Part shown: positions 6,732-14,844 of the stretch, piece by piece | How the letters are laid out: every line of letters begins with the position of its first letter | Numbering within the stretch: position 1 is the first letter of the stretch | DNA from: a virus | Reading direction: 5' to 3' (one strand) | DNA: 20,362 nt | Virus record (IMG/VR): IMGVR_UViG_3300025011_000225 | Location: 1 to 20,362 of that record | The notes under the pieces: generated by a model | Told to the model about the DNA's origin: nothing | Database searches by the model: none | The model's input: only the letters and a program-made list of their open reading frames with translations | Translations under genes and position numbers: made by a program

Positions 6732-7197
6732 ATAGTGCTGTGTAATATATTTCGTAGGTTCCTACAAGTCCCGCAGTTGCTCCACCCGCTACCATCGAAC
6801 CTGTTACCCATTTACCGGATGCCAGTCGCTTGAATGGTTTTCCATTTGTTCCTGCGCTTTCATCATTGGTGAAGATACCTGTTGCGGCAGCGATGTCTTT
6901 TCCGTCGATTAAGGTATCACTGGAGGTTGTTGCACTGGTGGCAGTAGTTCCAACGTCTATTGAACATGCTCCGGTAGTTTTTGTAGTCACATTTAGGACT
7001 ACATGATGGACTAATATCGCTCCTGCCTCTGGATTCGCCCATGCGAATATTCCGCCACCTGTATCGACAGCCGCCAACGCTCCGGTAACCTTCTTCATGG
7101 AACGATTGAGTTCCGTTGCGGTTGCCGTTATTGCTACGCCTCCCATAGAAAAAGAATCTGCATCTACGATGGTAAAATTACTGATTCCTTCGGTCAT
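6730..7197 (-). CDS. Small virion-type protein after the capsid gene
   Basis: The 155-residue start at ATG 7195-7197 is chosen over the GTG at 7206 because AAGGAG lies eight bases before it and would be jammed against the GTG. It begins MTEGISNFTIVDADSFSMGG. The rest (about 30-155) is Ala/Gly/Thr-rich strands with G-x-x-x-x-W and a closing YEIYYTAL. The lack of charge and the location next to the major capsid gene suggest a head decoration or head-tail joining protein. I do not recognise a family. Terminator-like hairpins lie on both sides of the gene. Confidence 0.65.
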   Translation of the reverse strand: MTEGISNFTIVDADSFSMGGVAITATATELNRSMKKVTGALAAVDTGGGIFAWANPEAGAILVHHVVLNVTTKTTGACSIDVGTTATSATTSSDTLIDGKDIAAATGIFTNDESAGTNGKPFKRLASGKWVTGSMVAGGATAGLVGTYEIYYTAL

Positions 7198-7214
7198 GTG
7201 ATTCACTCCTTAAA

Positions 7215-7246
7215 AAATAAAGTAAGGCGAGTATTTCTACCCGCCT
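7215..7246 (-). terminator. Terminator-like hairpin after the major capsid gene
   Basis: The leftward transcript forms AGGCGGGTA-GAAA-TACTCGCCT, a nine-pair stem with one G-U and a GAAA tetraloop, then TACTTTATTTTTT. The ribosome binding site of the next gene starts right after the T-run. Confidence 0.65.
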
Positions 7247-7251
7247 GTTAA

Positions 7252-8247
7252 TTAGAATGCTGTTGCGCCGGATAAGCCAGGTGCAGAGCAGAGAATTGTT
7301 CTCCAATTGTTAGGAGCTGCACCATGCCTAGCTCTGGCGCGCCACACGTTATTGTCAGTATTTTCATCAAACGTGCTTCTTAGCGTTAATGGAATACGGT
7401 CAAGCCAAATCAGCGCTTGATAGGCATCGTTAAACGTGCTATCCATGAGCATCCAACAATCTCCACTCGTTCCGCTAATAGCTTCAAGGTATGGCGAAAA
7501 CACAATGTTCCATCTTCCGAAATGGAAATTAGTGGCATTGTTTGCAGTTGTTGGATTATTTTCAGATCCGATTGCCTCAAAGACTAACTTTTTAATAGCA
7601 GCCTTGTCCGGGATAATTATCGTATCGGGAGTTACCGTGAGAATTTGGCCATTGTCATCCTTGAAATAGTGCATCTTTTCTTCTGCATAAGAGAGGTTGT
7701 CGTAAGAAAAGGCACCGCCATAAAGATTGGATTGTGCGGCGGTTCCTCCCGTAATGGACGGATGATCGGTTGCGAACATAGCCTTTCCGTCAGCGCAACT
7801 AATATCGAAGTTCTTCCCGCCAAAATTCATAGTGGTGGCATTACCTACGCTCAAGAGTTTTGCAGCAAAAAGCTCACGGGTACGGTTGTAGGTCATCATG
7901 AATTGGTTTGTTTTAGACCGAACCTTTCCCATCTTGGAATCCTCGATCATTTCCTGGGTAATGGCAAATGAGTTTTTCCAAGTTTCCGGCTCAATTACCT
8001 TGGAATATCCTTCCTGGAAGTCGGTTTCAGGGTACTTACCAGCCTCACCGACGGGTTTGAAATCTCCCATTGATGTTTCTGTGGTGTACTTATTGGCGAA
8101 GTCCTTAGTTTCATCCTTAAAGAAGATGTGGTCGATAATAGACATCTTCTGCCAAGCTTCTTCCTGTTCCTCTAGGATCATTCTGATTGGCTCCTGAGAC
8201 TTTCCAAACGCGCTGTCCATTACTCCACTTGTTTTGCTAATAATCAT
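7252..8247 (-). CDS. Major capsid protein (HK97 fold, Mu gpT-like)
   Basis: A 331-residue protein starting at ATG 8245-8247, eight bases after AAGGAG; the GTG nine bases upstream is too close to the site. Features typical of Mu gpT-like coat proteins: an N-terminal helix region with EPIRMILEEQEEAWQKMSII, a long E-loop-like strand pair (about 50-95), F-x-I-T-Q-E-M-I near 95-102, A-T-D-H-P after residue 160, and a P-domain-like C-terminus with W-R-A-R-A-R-H-G-A. It assembles around the scaffold encoded two genes upstream to form the procapsid shell. Length is in the usual 300-350 range. Fold is inferred by sequence style, not modelled. Confidence 0.85.
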   Translation of the reverse strand: MIISKTSGVMDSAFGKSQEPIRMILEEQEEAWQKMSIIDHIFFKDETKDFANKYTTETSMGDFKPVGEAGKYPETDFQEGYSKVIEPETWKNSFAITQEMIEDSKMGKVRSKTNQFMMTYNRTRELFAAKLLSVGNATTMNFGGKNFDISCADGKAMFATDHPSITGGTAAQSNLYGGAFSYDNLSYAEEKMHYFKDDNGQILTVTPDTIIIPDKAAIKKLVFEAIGSENNPTTANNATNFHFGRWNIVFSPYLEAISGTSGDCWMLMDSTFNDAYQALIWLDRIPLTLRSTFDENTDNNVWRARARHGAAPNNWRTILCSAPGLSGATAF

Positions 8248-8272
8248 TGCTTTCACTCCTTAAATTTGCTCA

Positions 8273-8303
8273 CAAAAATAGGACCCCTCATCCCGAGAAG
8301 CCC
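8273..8303 (-). terminator. Terminator-like hairpin before the major capsid gene
   Basis: GGGCTTCTC-GGGAT-GAGGGGTCC forms nine pairs (three are G-U) and is followed by TATTTTTG. It lies between the decoration-like and capsid genes, with the capsid binding site immediately after it. Confidence 0.55.
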
Positions 8304-8322
8304 ATCGTTAATTCAACTCAAC

Positions 8323-8727
8323 TTACCTGCGGAAATAACCTTTCACATTAGAGGTAGTCGTTGCCCCGTCCGTTGCGCTAATCTCGAACACTCCACTGGA
8401 ACTTGTTGCAGTTACCAGTAATCCGTCAGTATGCAACGTGACTTTCGTACCAATCACTGTATCAGCCACTGTCGCCATGCTTTGTGTGGAAAACTCAGTC
8501 GTTTCCTTAACCCTCACAACGGCCAATGGTGTAACTGAAGTGGCTTCAGCAGTTCGGTCACATACCGCGATAAATTCCGGAACCCCAGTTGCGGCACACT
8601 TTGTCAATCTGCCGGATGTTTGTGATAATGCCTCTCCTAAGGTTGCCCCCTCATTGTCGGTTAAGAGATAATACTCGAACGGGTCTTGATCCCCGCTAAT
8701 GCTTCCAACTCGCTTAAATGCACACAT
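8323..8727 (-). CDS. Head decoration-like protein
   Basis: A 134-residue protein with AAGGAG about nine bases before ATG 8725-8727. It begins MCAFKRVGSISG, then a strand-rich core (about 20-120) of Val/Thr/Ala segments with G-x-P-E-F-I-A-V and a closing KGYFRR. Small beta proteins encoded between scaffold and major capsid genes commonly act as decoration proteins that stabilise the expanded shell, and composition fits. The gene starts 13 bases after the scaffold stop, so they are likely translated together. Family not recognised with certainty. Confidence 0.65.
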   Translation of the reverse strand: MCAFKRVGSISGDQDPFEYYLLTDNEGATLGEALSQTSGRLTKCAATGVPEFIAVCDRTAEATSVTPLAVVRVKETTEFSTQSMATVADTVIGTKVTLHTDGLLVTATSSSGVFEISATDGATTTSNVKGYFRR

Positions 8728-8740
8728 TAAAAATCACTCC

Positions 8741-9652
8741 TTATTTGTTTTGACTCTTTTTCCAGTGCTTCTTGTAGTCATCCATGCTCTTACCTGGATT
8801 AAGAGCTTTGTATTGCGCTAACACATCATCCGGTATCCTCACCGTTTCCCCTTCGGACCCCTTGCCGTTCCCTCGAACATGGTCCTTCGACTGAATGTTG
8901 TTCAGGGTCGCTTGCTTGGCCGCCTCAACCTTCCTTGTCTCGATGTTCTTTCTCTCGACTACAAGATAGGCCTCATTAAGCGTTAACCCCGTACTACCAT
9001 TTCTCCACTTACGCCAAACATCAGGAGGAACATCTGCAACCCCTTTAATATCAGGGTACTCCTTCGTCAACTCATCAAATGAGTTAACTAAGAAGTTATC
9101 CTCTTGCGCCCGAATAGCAGCTTGCTTAAACTCCCTCGCCGCCTGAAGATCTGGATGTTCATCTACGAGCTTCTTAACCATGTCGGGGTCAATCCCCTTA
9201 GCTGTGTATTCCTCACGCCTTAAAGCCTCTTCAAGCTGTGCTACGTTATGAATCCCATGCGACTGACCATACTTTTCATCTACATCAGCATCAGAGAACA
9301 CGCCATATTGACCGAACTTCTTAGCAATCTGAATATCCCTTTGATGTTGCGCCTCAACTTCACTTGCCCTGCGTTCCGCTGCCTCCGCTTTCCTTCTCAG
9401 GTCTGCGTAAGCCCTGTCTTGCTCAGGAGTTTGTTTAGGCTTGGAATCTACCTCAACGCCTGTTTTATCGGTTGTTCCTTCACTTTGACCCGTAGACTCT
9501 GTGGAATCTGTCGATTGCTCAGTCGAGGTATCTGTGGTTGATTCAGTTGATTCGGTTGAAGTTGTTTCTTGCGATGTAGCGACCCCACCACTTCCGCTAT
9601 CTACTTCATCCATAAATGGACGTAAATTCAAATTGAATAGATTGATTAGCAT
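8741..9652 (-). CDS. Scaffolding protein
   Basis: A 303-residue acidic protein. The start at ATG 9650-9652 has AAAAGGAGATT upstream; an upstream in-frame ATG (9694) has none. Residues 15-80 are Ser/Thr/Glu-rich and disordered (runs such as TSTESTESTTDTSTEQSTD). Residues 85-150 form a charged coiled coil (AYADLRRKAEAAERRASEVE), and the C-terminus is Lys-rich (DDYKKHWKKSQNK), as expected for the coat-binding end of a scaffold. The position between portal and major capsid genes is the standard place. It guides shell assembly and then leaves. No protease domain is visible. Confidence 0.8.
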   Translation of the reverse strand: MLINLFNLNLRPFMDEVDSGSGGVATSQETTSTESTESTTDTSTEQSTDSTESTGQSEGTTDKTGVEVDSKPKQTPEQDRAYADLRRKAEAAERRASEVEAQHQRDIQIAKKFGQYGVFSDADVDEKYGQSHGIHNVAQLEEALRREEYTAKGIDPDMVKKLVDEHPDLQAAREFKQAAIRAQEDNFLVNSFDELTKEYPDIKGVADVPPDVWRKWRNGSTGLTLNEAYLVVERKNIETRKVEAAKQATLNNIQSKDHVRGNGKGSEGETVRIPDDVLAQYKALNPGKSMDDYKKHWKKSQNK

Positions 9653-9730
9653 TGCGAATCTCCTTTTGCGTATCCGATCGCCATCGTATTGCATCCATTA
9701 GGAGGATGATACCTTGCCCCAAATTAGGCA

Positions 9731-9767
9731 AAAGAAAAGGTATACCTATGGTAATTAGGTATACCTT
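9731..9767 (-). terminator. Perfect 12-bp hairpin terminator
   Basis: AAGGTATACCTA (complement) and TAGGTATACCTT make a perfect 12-bp stem with loop ATTACCA, then TTCTTTTG on the leftward transcript. Each arm contains the palindrome GGTATACC. It separates the 39-residue gene from the scaffold gene. Confidence 0.75.
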
Positions 9768-9793
9768 GGTAAACCATTTACTAATGGAATACC

Positions 9794-9913
9794 TTATTTA
9801 CCTGAACGAAGGTCCTTGCCAGTTGACTTCTTAGGCGCAGCATTCTTTTTATCCATGTTTGTTGCCTTGATGTACCCTGCGCTGTTTTGTGTAATCTTCA
9901 TTTTCCCTGCCAT
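9794..9913 (-). CDS. Tiny basic protein downstream of the Tad2 gene
   Basis: A 39-residue protein with a strong GGAGGTGATT site before ATG 9911-9913. It begins MAGKMKITQNSAGYIKATNM and continues with about one-third Lys/Arg, ending KDLRSGK. It has no hydrophobic segment and looks unstructured. Terminator-like hairpins lie both before and after it, so it forms a small separate unit. A role in DNA binding, capsid filling or host takeover is possible, but nothing in the sequence decides. Confidence 0.6.
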   Translation of the reverse strand: MAGKMKITQNSAGYIKATNMDKKNAAPKKSTGKDLRSGK

Positions 9914-9942
9914 TTGAATCACCTCCTTGACTAAAGATGGGT

Positions 9943-9966
9943 AAAAAATAAGAACCTTCTCGGTTC
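9943..9966 (-). terminator. Terminator after the Tad2 gene
   Basis: GAACC-GAGAA-GGTTC followed by TTATTTTTT on the leftward transcript. The stem is short but the T-run is long. It begins ten bases past the Tad2 gene's stop. Confidence 0.6.
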
Positions 9967-9975
9967 GTCAGTTGG

Positions 9976-10395
9976 CTATTTAACTATTTTCCAATCCTCT
10001 GCCATGATGTCGGTAATACTCGGAACCCAAGTGTTGTATCTACCCGTGACGTTAAATAGTAACAGGCAATCATTATCAACCTGTATGTTATCGGGAGTAT
10101 AGAGCTTAGTTCTAGTAACGTGCATGTTTTTTCCATTCCATCCAGCACGTTCGATGGCGAATCCCTTGCCCGTTGCCTCTACCGCTAATCCAAAGGTCAT
10201 GCCATCCGTCTTTCGGTATGCCTCGCTGAATGCATCACTTGGCGACCAACTAATGTAATCATCAGAATACTTAACGAGATACCCTTCTTTTTCAGGATTC
10301 TCATCGACAGGGATAGTCCACCCCTTAAACTTGTTGTAGTCTCCTAGATTCATCGGCTTTGCATCAATAATCTTTACTCCAATATAACTCTCCAC
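9976..10395 (-). CDS. tad2: Tad2-type (DUF2829) anti-Thoeris protein with N-terminal extension
   Basis: A 139-residue protein starting at GTG 10393-10395, with AAGGGGA about 11 bases upstream. The C-terminal part (65-138) matches the DUF2829/Tad2 family: F-G-L-A-V-E at 68-73, R-A-G-W-N-G at 83-88, W-V-P-S near 123 and D-I-M-A-E-D-W at 129-135. Tad2 proteins bind the cyclic nucleotide signal of Thoeris immunity (and some relatives CBASS signals), so the effector is not triggered. The N-terminal part (1-62) contains GYLVKYSDDYISWSPSDAF, a separate small phage domain sometimes fused to Tad2. It lies in the capsid operon between two basic proteins, so expression may be late. Ligand not tested. 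Confidence 0.8.
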   Translation of the reverse strand: MESYIGVKIIDAKPMNLGDYNKFKGWTIPVDENPEKEGYLVKYSDDYISWSPSDAFSEAYRKTDGMTFGLAVEATGKGFAIERAGWNGKNMHVTRTKLYTPDNIQVDNDCLLLFNVTGRYNTWVPSITDIMAEDWKIVK

Positions 10396-10398
10396 TTA

Positions 10399-10647
10399 TT
10401 AGCACTTCCCCTTCTTCGTTCCACTTTTCTTTCCCTTGCCAGACATAGGAATACCGGGCATACTCTTGGCTAACATCATGTCAATCTTCTTAGACTCTTT
10501 CTTTTTGTCAGGCTCTTTCGCCATCTTACCCTTTGGTTTCGATTCCATCATTTCTTCTTTTGGGCTTTCTGTACCCTTGGGCTTACCCTTTCCCCTCGCT
10601 GCCAACATTTTTTGGAATGCGGCTTTTTGAGCTTCTGATTGTGCCAT
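10399..10647 (-). CDS. Lys-rich small protein after the portal gene
   Basis: An 82-residue protein starting at ATG 10645-10647 behind AAGGAGGTCAAC; the ATG overlaps the portal stop by one base (TAATG). It begins MAQSEAQKAAFQKMLAARGK and is then mostly Lys, Gly, Pro, Ser and Met, ending GTKKGKC. The composition is polycationic and disordered with no enzyme motifs. Possible roles are binding packaged DNA, assisting scaffold-portal assembly, or an internal virion protein. The single C-terminal Cys could form a disulphide. Tight coupling to the portal gene supports a structural or assembly function. Family not recognised. Confidence 0.65.
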   Translation of the reverse strand: MAQSEAQKAAFQKMLAARGKGKPKGTESPKEEMMESKPKGKMAKEPDKKKESKKIDMMLAKSMPGIPMSGKGKKSGTKKGKC

Positions 10648-12794
10648 TACTGTTGACCTCCTTCTTGCGGTTGCGGTTGACCTTGCTGAGTCATGAGCAT
10701 TTCGATAATTTTTACCTTCTGCTCGTCTGGCGCATTTTTAAACGCCTGCTGTTCCTCAGGACTCATATTCGCCAAAGACTCCTGCAAGACTTTCATTACC
10801 TGTTCCTGTGGGTTTGCTTGTGGTTGTGGTTGTTGTGCCTCCATACGCTGCTCTGTGCCTTGTGGTGGAGTCTCTTGAGGTTGTGCAGGTTGTTGTGTTG
10901 CTGCGTTAGGTTGTGGCATTTGAAGTAGTTGACCCATTGCTTCTGGATTTCCTCCTTGCGACTTAATACCAATCTTGGCTAATTCCTGAGATTGCGCGTC
11001 TGGCATAAGGTCCTTGTATGCAATACTTACTTTTGGTAATGCTGTAGGGGTTTTAGCCTGTGCTTCCATTTGCTTATTGATGCTGTCGAGAATGACCTTA
11101 GCATTAGGGAATTTCTGAGCTACTAATTGAGTCCATAGAACTACAGAAGCAGGTCCGGGGTTATACGCCCCATACTTCAGCATTTCCGTAGCTTGGTTGA
11201 ATAGCCACATCTTATCTCGTGGCAATCCCATCCCTGCATCAGCCTGAAAGATGAAGTCTGTGTTGTAGTAGAGTTCGCCAGCTTTGTCCCGAATAAGAAA
11301 GGCGTATTTATTGAAGTCTCCAAACGAGTCCTGCCCATTTGCATCCTTTGTCACGAATGGTCGAAGCTCATCATAGAACGCTAATTTAAACTCGAACATG
11401 ATTTCATAGAGCTGTTTAAATGCGGCGTACTTGTTTGATTCCTTTGAACGAAGTCTGCCGGACGCTTGCTGTACTTGAATCTGCTTTGCTAGGCCGGATA
11501 CTGCTGTTGAGTCTGATTTCCCTTGATATGAGTTTGTGATACCGAGGGTTGACTGCGCTGCCTTGTATTGTTGTTGAGCAAAGGCTAAGTCATCACCGAT
11601 GCTTGCAGATAGGTTTTTTACTCCTAGTGCATTTAACTCAGACTGAGTACCCCTAATGATTCCGTATAGCTCGTTGGAAAGATTGAAGCGATGTCCTTCT
11701 AATGCTGTAACCACAACAGAACCTCGCATAATCTTTTCCTCGATTGTGGAGATTACTTTTTTATAAGCGTCTTGTTGATCGCGGATTACATCGACATCCG
11801 ATTGACCGCCGAATGCGAAGTTGAGAGGGATGTTTTCGCGAATGATTAGAGGGTAGCGTGTTGGCGTAAAGTAGGGAACCTTTGCGCCGACGGGGAGAAC
11901 TTCGCCGGGTTGTCCATTGACAGAGGATAAGGTTACTTCAGTGCCAAGTTCTTCAAATTCTTGGATTTTACCGTTGATTCTCCGAGCGTAGAAGTTCTCC
12001 ATATCCTCAAGGATTTCGTCCTCGCACCAAACGAGCTTAGATACTTCGCCATCATCATTCTTGTACCAGCAGACAATTTCTGTGACCATGTCGGGGTTAT
12101 TTGGCTGGGAAGTGTTACTGACAAGACTAATGTTGGGGAATTGTTCGTCTACGTTTTCAAGGTCAACATCATATCGCTTTTTGATATAGTTTTTCGTGAC
12201 TGATGACAAAATAAAGAAGTAGTCCATCTTTTGAAGGTCAAATACTCCGGGTTGCGGAATAATCCGTTTGGGATGAATTGACTCTATTTCCAATTCCCCG
12301 CGGTAAAGATGATGTTTGAAGTCAGGATTCCAGCCTACAAGCATGGCAGAGTAGCCCTGCACCGGGGTTATGCGCTCATTAATATCGTTGATCGCTGTCA
12401 TGCCGAGTTCTGTTATGTCTGCGGTTAAGCTGTCCTCGATCATCATGGCTTGTACTTCATAGCCGGGGAGCTTGGTTCGGACTGAAGGTTGTGGGATTGT
12501 GGAGTCTACACCTGTTTCAATGAATTCTAGGACGAGGTTGACTACGTTGTTGGCTTGCTTTCTTTTGCCGCCTGTATTTTTTGAGTTTATATTACCATCG
12601 ACGGTTTTTGTGCCAAGGTAGATGGCTTCTCGCTCGTCTCTGATTGCCTCGTCGATGCCGGTTCTAGCTTCTTCGAACTTGTCAATCCATTTTTTGAGTT
12701 TAGCTTGCTGCTCGGATTCTTCTTTCATGGAGAGTTTTTTATCTTTCAACTTTTTCACCACCTTTTTCCCGAAGTCCTTTATTACATCAATCAA
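10647..12794 (-). CDS. Portal protein
   Basis: A 715-residue protein starting at TTG 12792-12794, six bases after the terminase stop, with AGGTGATG upstream. The N-terminus is Lys-rich (MIDVIKDFGKKVVKKLKDKK). The central 70-560 has portal features: conserved R/K-Q-x-N-N-V-V-N near 78-85, long helical wing segments, and a stem region. The C-terminus (about 600-715) is Gln/Pro-rich with a short helix (QEQVMKVLQESLANMSPEEQ). The ring forms the DNA entrance, nucleates the capsid and binds terminase and the tail connector. Size matches large short-tailed-phage portals (600-750). The Gln/Pro tail is unusual. Confidence 0.85.
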   Translation of the reverse strand: MIDVIKDFGKKVVKKLKDKKLSMKEESEQQAKLKKWIDKFEEARTGIDEAIRDEREAIYLGTKTVDGNINSKNTGGKRKQANNVVNLVLEFIETGVDSTIPQPSVRTKLPGYEVQAMMIEDSLTADITELGMTAINDINERITPVQGYSAMLVGWNPDFKHHLYRGELEIESIHPKRIIPQPGVFDLQKMDYFFILSSVTKNYIKKRYDVDLENVDEQFPNISLVSNTSQPNNPDMVTEIVCWYKNDDGEVSKLVWCEDEILEDMENFYARRINGKIQEFEELGTEVTLSSVNGQPGEVLPVGAKVPYFTPTRYPLIIRENIPLNFAFGGQSDVDVIRDQQDAYKKVISTIEEKIMRGSVVVTALEGHRFNLSNELYGIIRGTQSELNALGVKNLSASIGDDLAFAQQQYKAAQSTLGITNSYQGKSDSTAVSGLAKQIQVQQASGRLRSKESNKYAAFKQLYEIMFEFKLAFYDELRPFVTKDANGQDSFGDFNKYAFLIRDKAGELYYNTDFIFQADAGMGLPRDKMWLFNQATEMLKYGAYNPGPASVVLWTQLVAQKFPNAKVILDSINKQMEAQAKTPTALPKVSIAYKDLMPDAQSQELAKIGIKSQGGNPEAMGQLLQMPQPNAATQQPAQPQETPPQGTEQRMEAQQPQPQANPQEQVMKVLQESLANMSPEEQQAFKNAPDEQKVKIIEMLMTQQGQPQPQEGGQQ

Positions 12795-12799
12795 TTACA

Positions 12800-14674
12800 T
12801 CACCTGCCTATCTTTTTGAGAATGTAGGCCCTCATTTCAGGGGTAGCTCTTTCTAAGTCCTCAACTAGATCATCCGGTAAATCCCGGAGATCATGAACTT
12901 CTGATTTACCCACAGACATTCTCTGTTGTGGTCTAATCTCGTTAGCTATGCAATCCGCAATCAGTAGGTCGTCATGCTTTCCACTTTGGGCATCCGGTCT
13001 ATTGTCTTTGTCATAAACAAAAGTTAAGAACTCGCCAAGCATGGTAAGGTCAGTAAAGAGCTCAATATGGTTCTCTACTAAGTCAATTTCCTTGTCGATG
13101 ACCAACGGCCTCGTGTTGCCATCTGTTTTAAATCCGAAACGCTTAGTTACTTCGTGAGAAATTTTGTCGTATGTCTCTCGCATGTACTGCCTTGGGTATC
13201 TCAGTCTTTCAAGTTCTTCAAGTGGTCCAGTGTTCAGGTTAGATTCAATCCCTATTAAGGCATCGTTGTAATACTTTCCAAGACAATACATCTGATGGGT
13301 GTAGGGCCTTGAATTACTAGACTTCATATGAATGGTGGCAGCCCTTTTTCCTGTTATGTTGTTCAGTAAACTACAGGCATAGTAATCTGCTCCCTGTCCA
13401 GCCGTGTCTCCGCCAGCTACATAAAAGAAGTCTTTCTGCACATCTTCATAAATAGTAATGAATCCCCTATCATCGTCAATCCATCGAATAGTGTCATTCT
13501 TTATTTGATCTTGAGCATCACCATCTACCCACTCAAAAGAAAAACGCCCAACTTTCGGTGGGTGTTCCTTGTATTCCTTCTTTAGTTGGTTAATACGAAT
13601 CTTAATGAGTTCGTTCGCGAATACTGGCCGCCCTGTAGCAAGGAAACTTTCTTCAGCAAAGCTAGGATTTTCTTGCTTCATTAGGTCAGTATCATTATTA
13701 CAGTCATTTCTTAGTTTCCAGCGATACCACGCAATCTGCTCTACTGTCAGACTATACAGCTCGGTTATATTTCGCTCATAACAATAACTGCATTTGCAAT
13801 CCTTCTTGTGATTCTTGGATTCCTCTATGTTTTTCTCTATGCCCTTTCTCTCATCATCAGTAACGGGCATTTGATATAGGGGATAGTCATGCCAAGCGAA
13901 GAACATAGGAATGAAGTCGTTCTCTCCTGCTACAGCCATGTCCCATAAATCCATGAATGAGTTTGTTCCGTTGGCTGTTGACTCTATAAGGACTATTGTA
14001 CCCGGTACATTTGGAACTGATTGGAGGATACCAGTAAGGGTTCTCAGCGGATCACCACCGTAGAAAGCGAACTCTGATAAATGAACGTAATGGTAAGTGT
14101 CTGACCGACCAATTCCATCACTTCCGGCTGTCTGCACCTTTATCATTGAGTTAAGACCTTGTTGCTTACCTTTATATCCAGCGGGGGTGTCGAATATTAA
14201 CTCCCTTGCATTAGATGCTTTCTGTAATGGTTGAATGTGGGGTGGTAAATTCGCCGTCATGTACTTTGATTTACCGAAGATAGAAGACGTAGAATCATCC
14301 CGATGTGCTACCACAAGAGCGTTCCTATTCTTATTTTTTACCGTCTGACAAAGTATTTTTGCTTGGGTATACGTTGAACAGCCTTCCTGTCTAGCTTTTA
14401 ATATAATAATTCGAGCAGGTTTGCCTTGTGATTCCAACTCTTTTATTTTGTCATCTATTTTCCTTTGAATTGGATTGAATAGGAATGGAACCTGTTGCCC
14501 ATCCTTATTAACAATCTTAACATAATATTTGCAAAAATCTTCGTCATTACGCCTTGCTAATTCATCATGAATAAGTTGTAACGATGGCAAATCACTCTGC
14601 TTTATCTTAGTCCTCTCAGCTTTAACGGGAACATCCGCAATTTCCTTACTCGCCTTTTCCTTCTTCACTACCAT
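12800..14674 (-). CDS. terL: Terminase large subunit
   Basis: A 624-residue protein starting at ATG 14674 behind TTGGAGTGAT. The ATPase domain has Walker A-like KARQEGCST at 93-101, Walker B around HYVHLSEFAF (195-204) and coupling motif IVLIESTANG (227-236). The nuclease domain has acidic metal ligands D423 (GGDTAGQG), E477 (GIESN) and D568/D569 (KHDDLLIA). It drives DNA into the procapsid and cuts concatemers. An unusual insert with CKCSYC (293-298) may hold zinc. It is separated from its small subunit by about 2.1 kb; the portal gene starts six bases after its stop. Confidence 0.92.
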   Translation of the reverse strand: MVVKKEKASKEIADVPVKAERTKIKQSDLPSLQLIHDELARRNDEDFCKYYVKIVNKDGQQVPFLFNPIQRKIDDKIKELESQGKPARIIILKARQEGCSTYTQAKILCQTVKNKNRNALVVAHRDDSTSSIFGKSKYMTANLPPHIQPLQKASNARELIFDTPAGYKGKQQGLNSMIKVQTAGSDGIGRSDTYHYVHLSEFAFYGGDPLRTLTGILQSVPNVPGTIVLIESTANGTNSFMDLWDMAVAGENDFIPMFFAWHDYPLYQMPVTDDERKGIEKNIEESKNHKKDCKCSYCYERNITELYSLTVEQIAWYRWKLRNDCNNDTDLMKQENPSFAEESFLATGRPVFANELIKIRINQLKKEYKEHPPKVGRFSFEWVDGDAQDQIKNDTIRWIDDDRGFITIYEDVQKDFFYVAGGDTAGQGADYYACSLLNNITGKRAATIHMKSSNSRPYTHQMYCLGKYYNDALIGIESNLNTGPLEELERLRYPRQYMRETYDKISHEVTKRFGFKTDGNTRPLVIDKEIDLVENHIELFTDLTMLGEFLTFVYDKDNRPDAQSGKHDDLLIADCIANEIRPQQRMSVGKSEVHDLRDLPDDLVEDLERATPEMRAYILKKIGR

Positions 14675-14678
14675 ACTA

Positions 14679-14834
14679 TCACTCCAAAGATACTTGATAC
14701 GTCACCCAGTGCCGAACCCATATTTCTTCCCGGCATTTGTGTCTGCTGTAATTCCATCGTTTGCAGTTAGCGCAGTTACAGCGAAGGTCGGGTGAATGTG
14801 GTTTGAATTCTGAACATGATCTATTTTCTTGCAT
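14679..14834 (-). CDS. Small Cys-rich protein upstream of terL
   Basis: A 51-residue protein. The start at ATG 14832-14834 is preceded by GAGGGG; a longer in-frame reading to 14903 would overlap the DUF3307 gene. Five Cys occur, at C7, C19, C21, C24 and C34 (CNCANCK with a later C), which looks like a small zinc-binding knuckle. Two Trp-rich stretches (KRWNYS and IWVRHWVTY) follow. It sits five bases from the start of terL, so it is probably translated with it. Function unknown; a zinc-dependent protein or nucleic-acid contact is plausible. Confidence 0.5.
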   Translation of the reverse strand: MQENRSCSEFKPHSPDLRCNCANCKRWNYSRHKCREEIWVRHWVTYQVSLE

Positions 14835-14844
14835 ATTTACCCCT

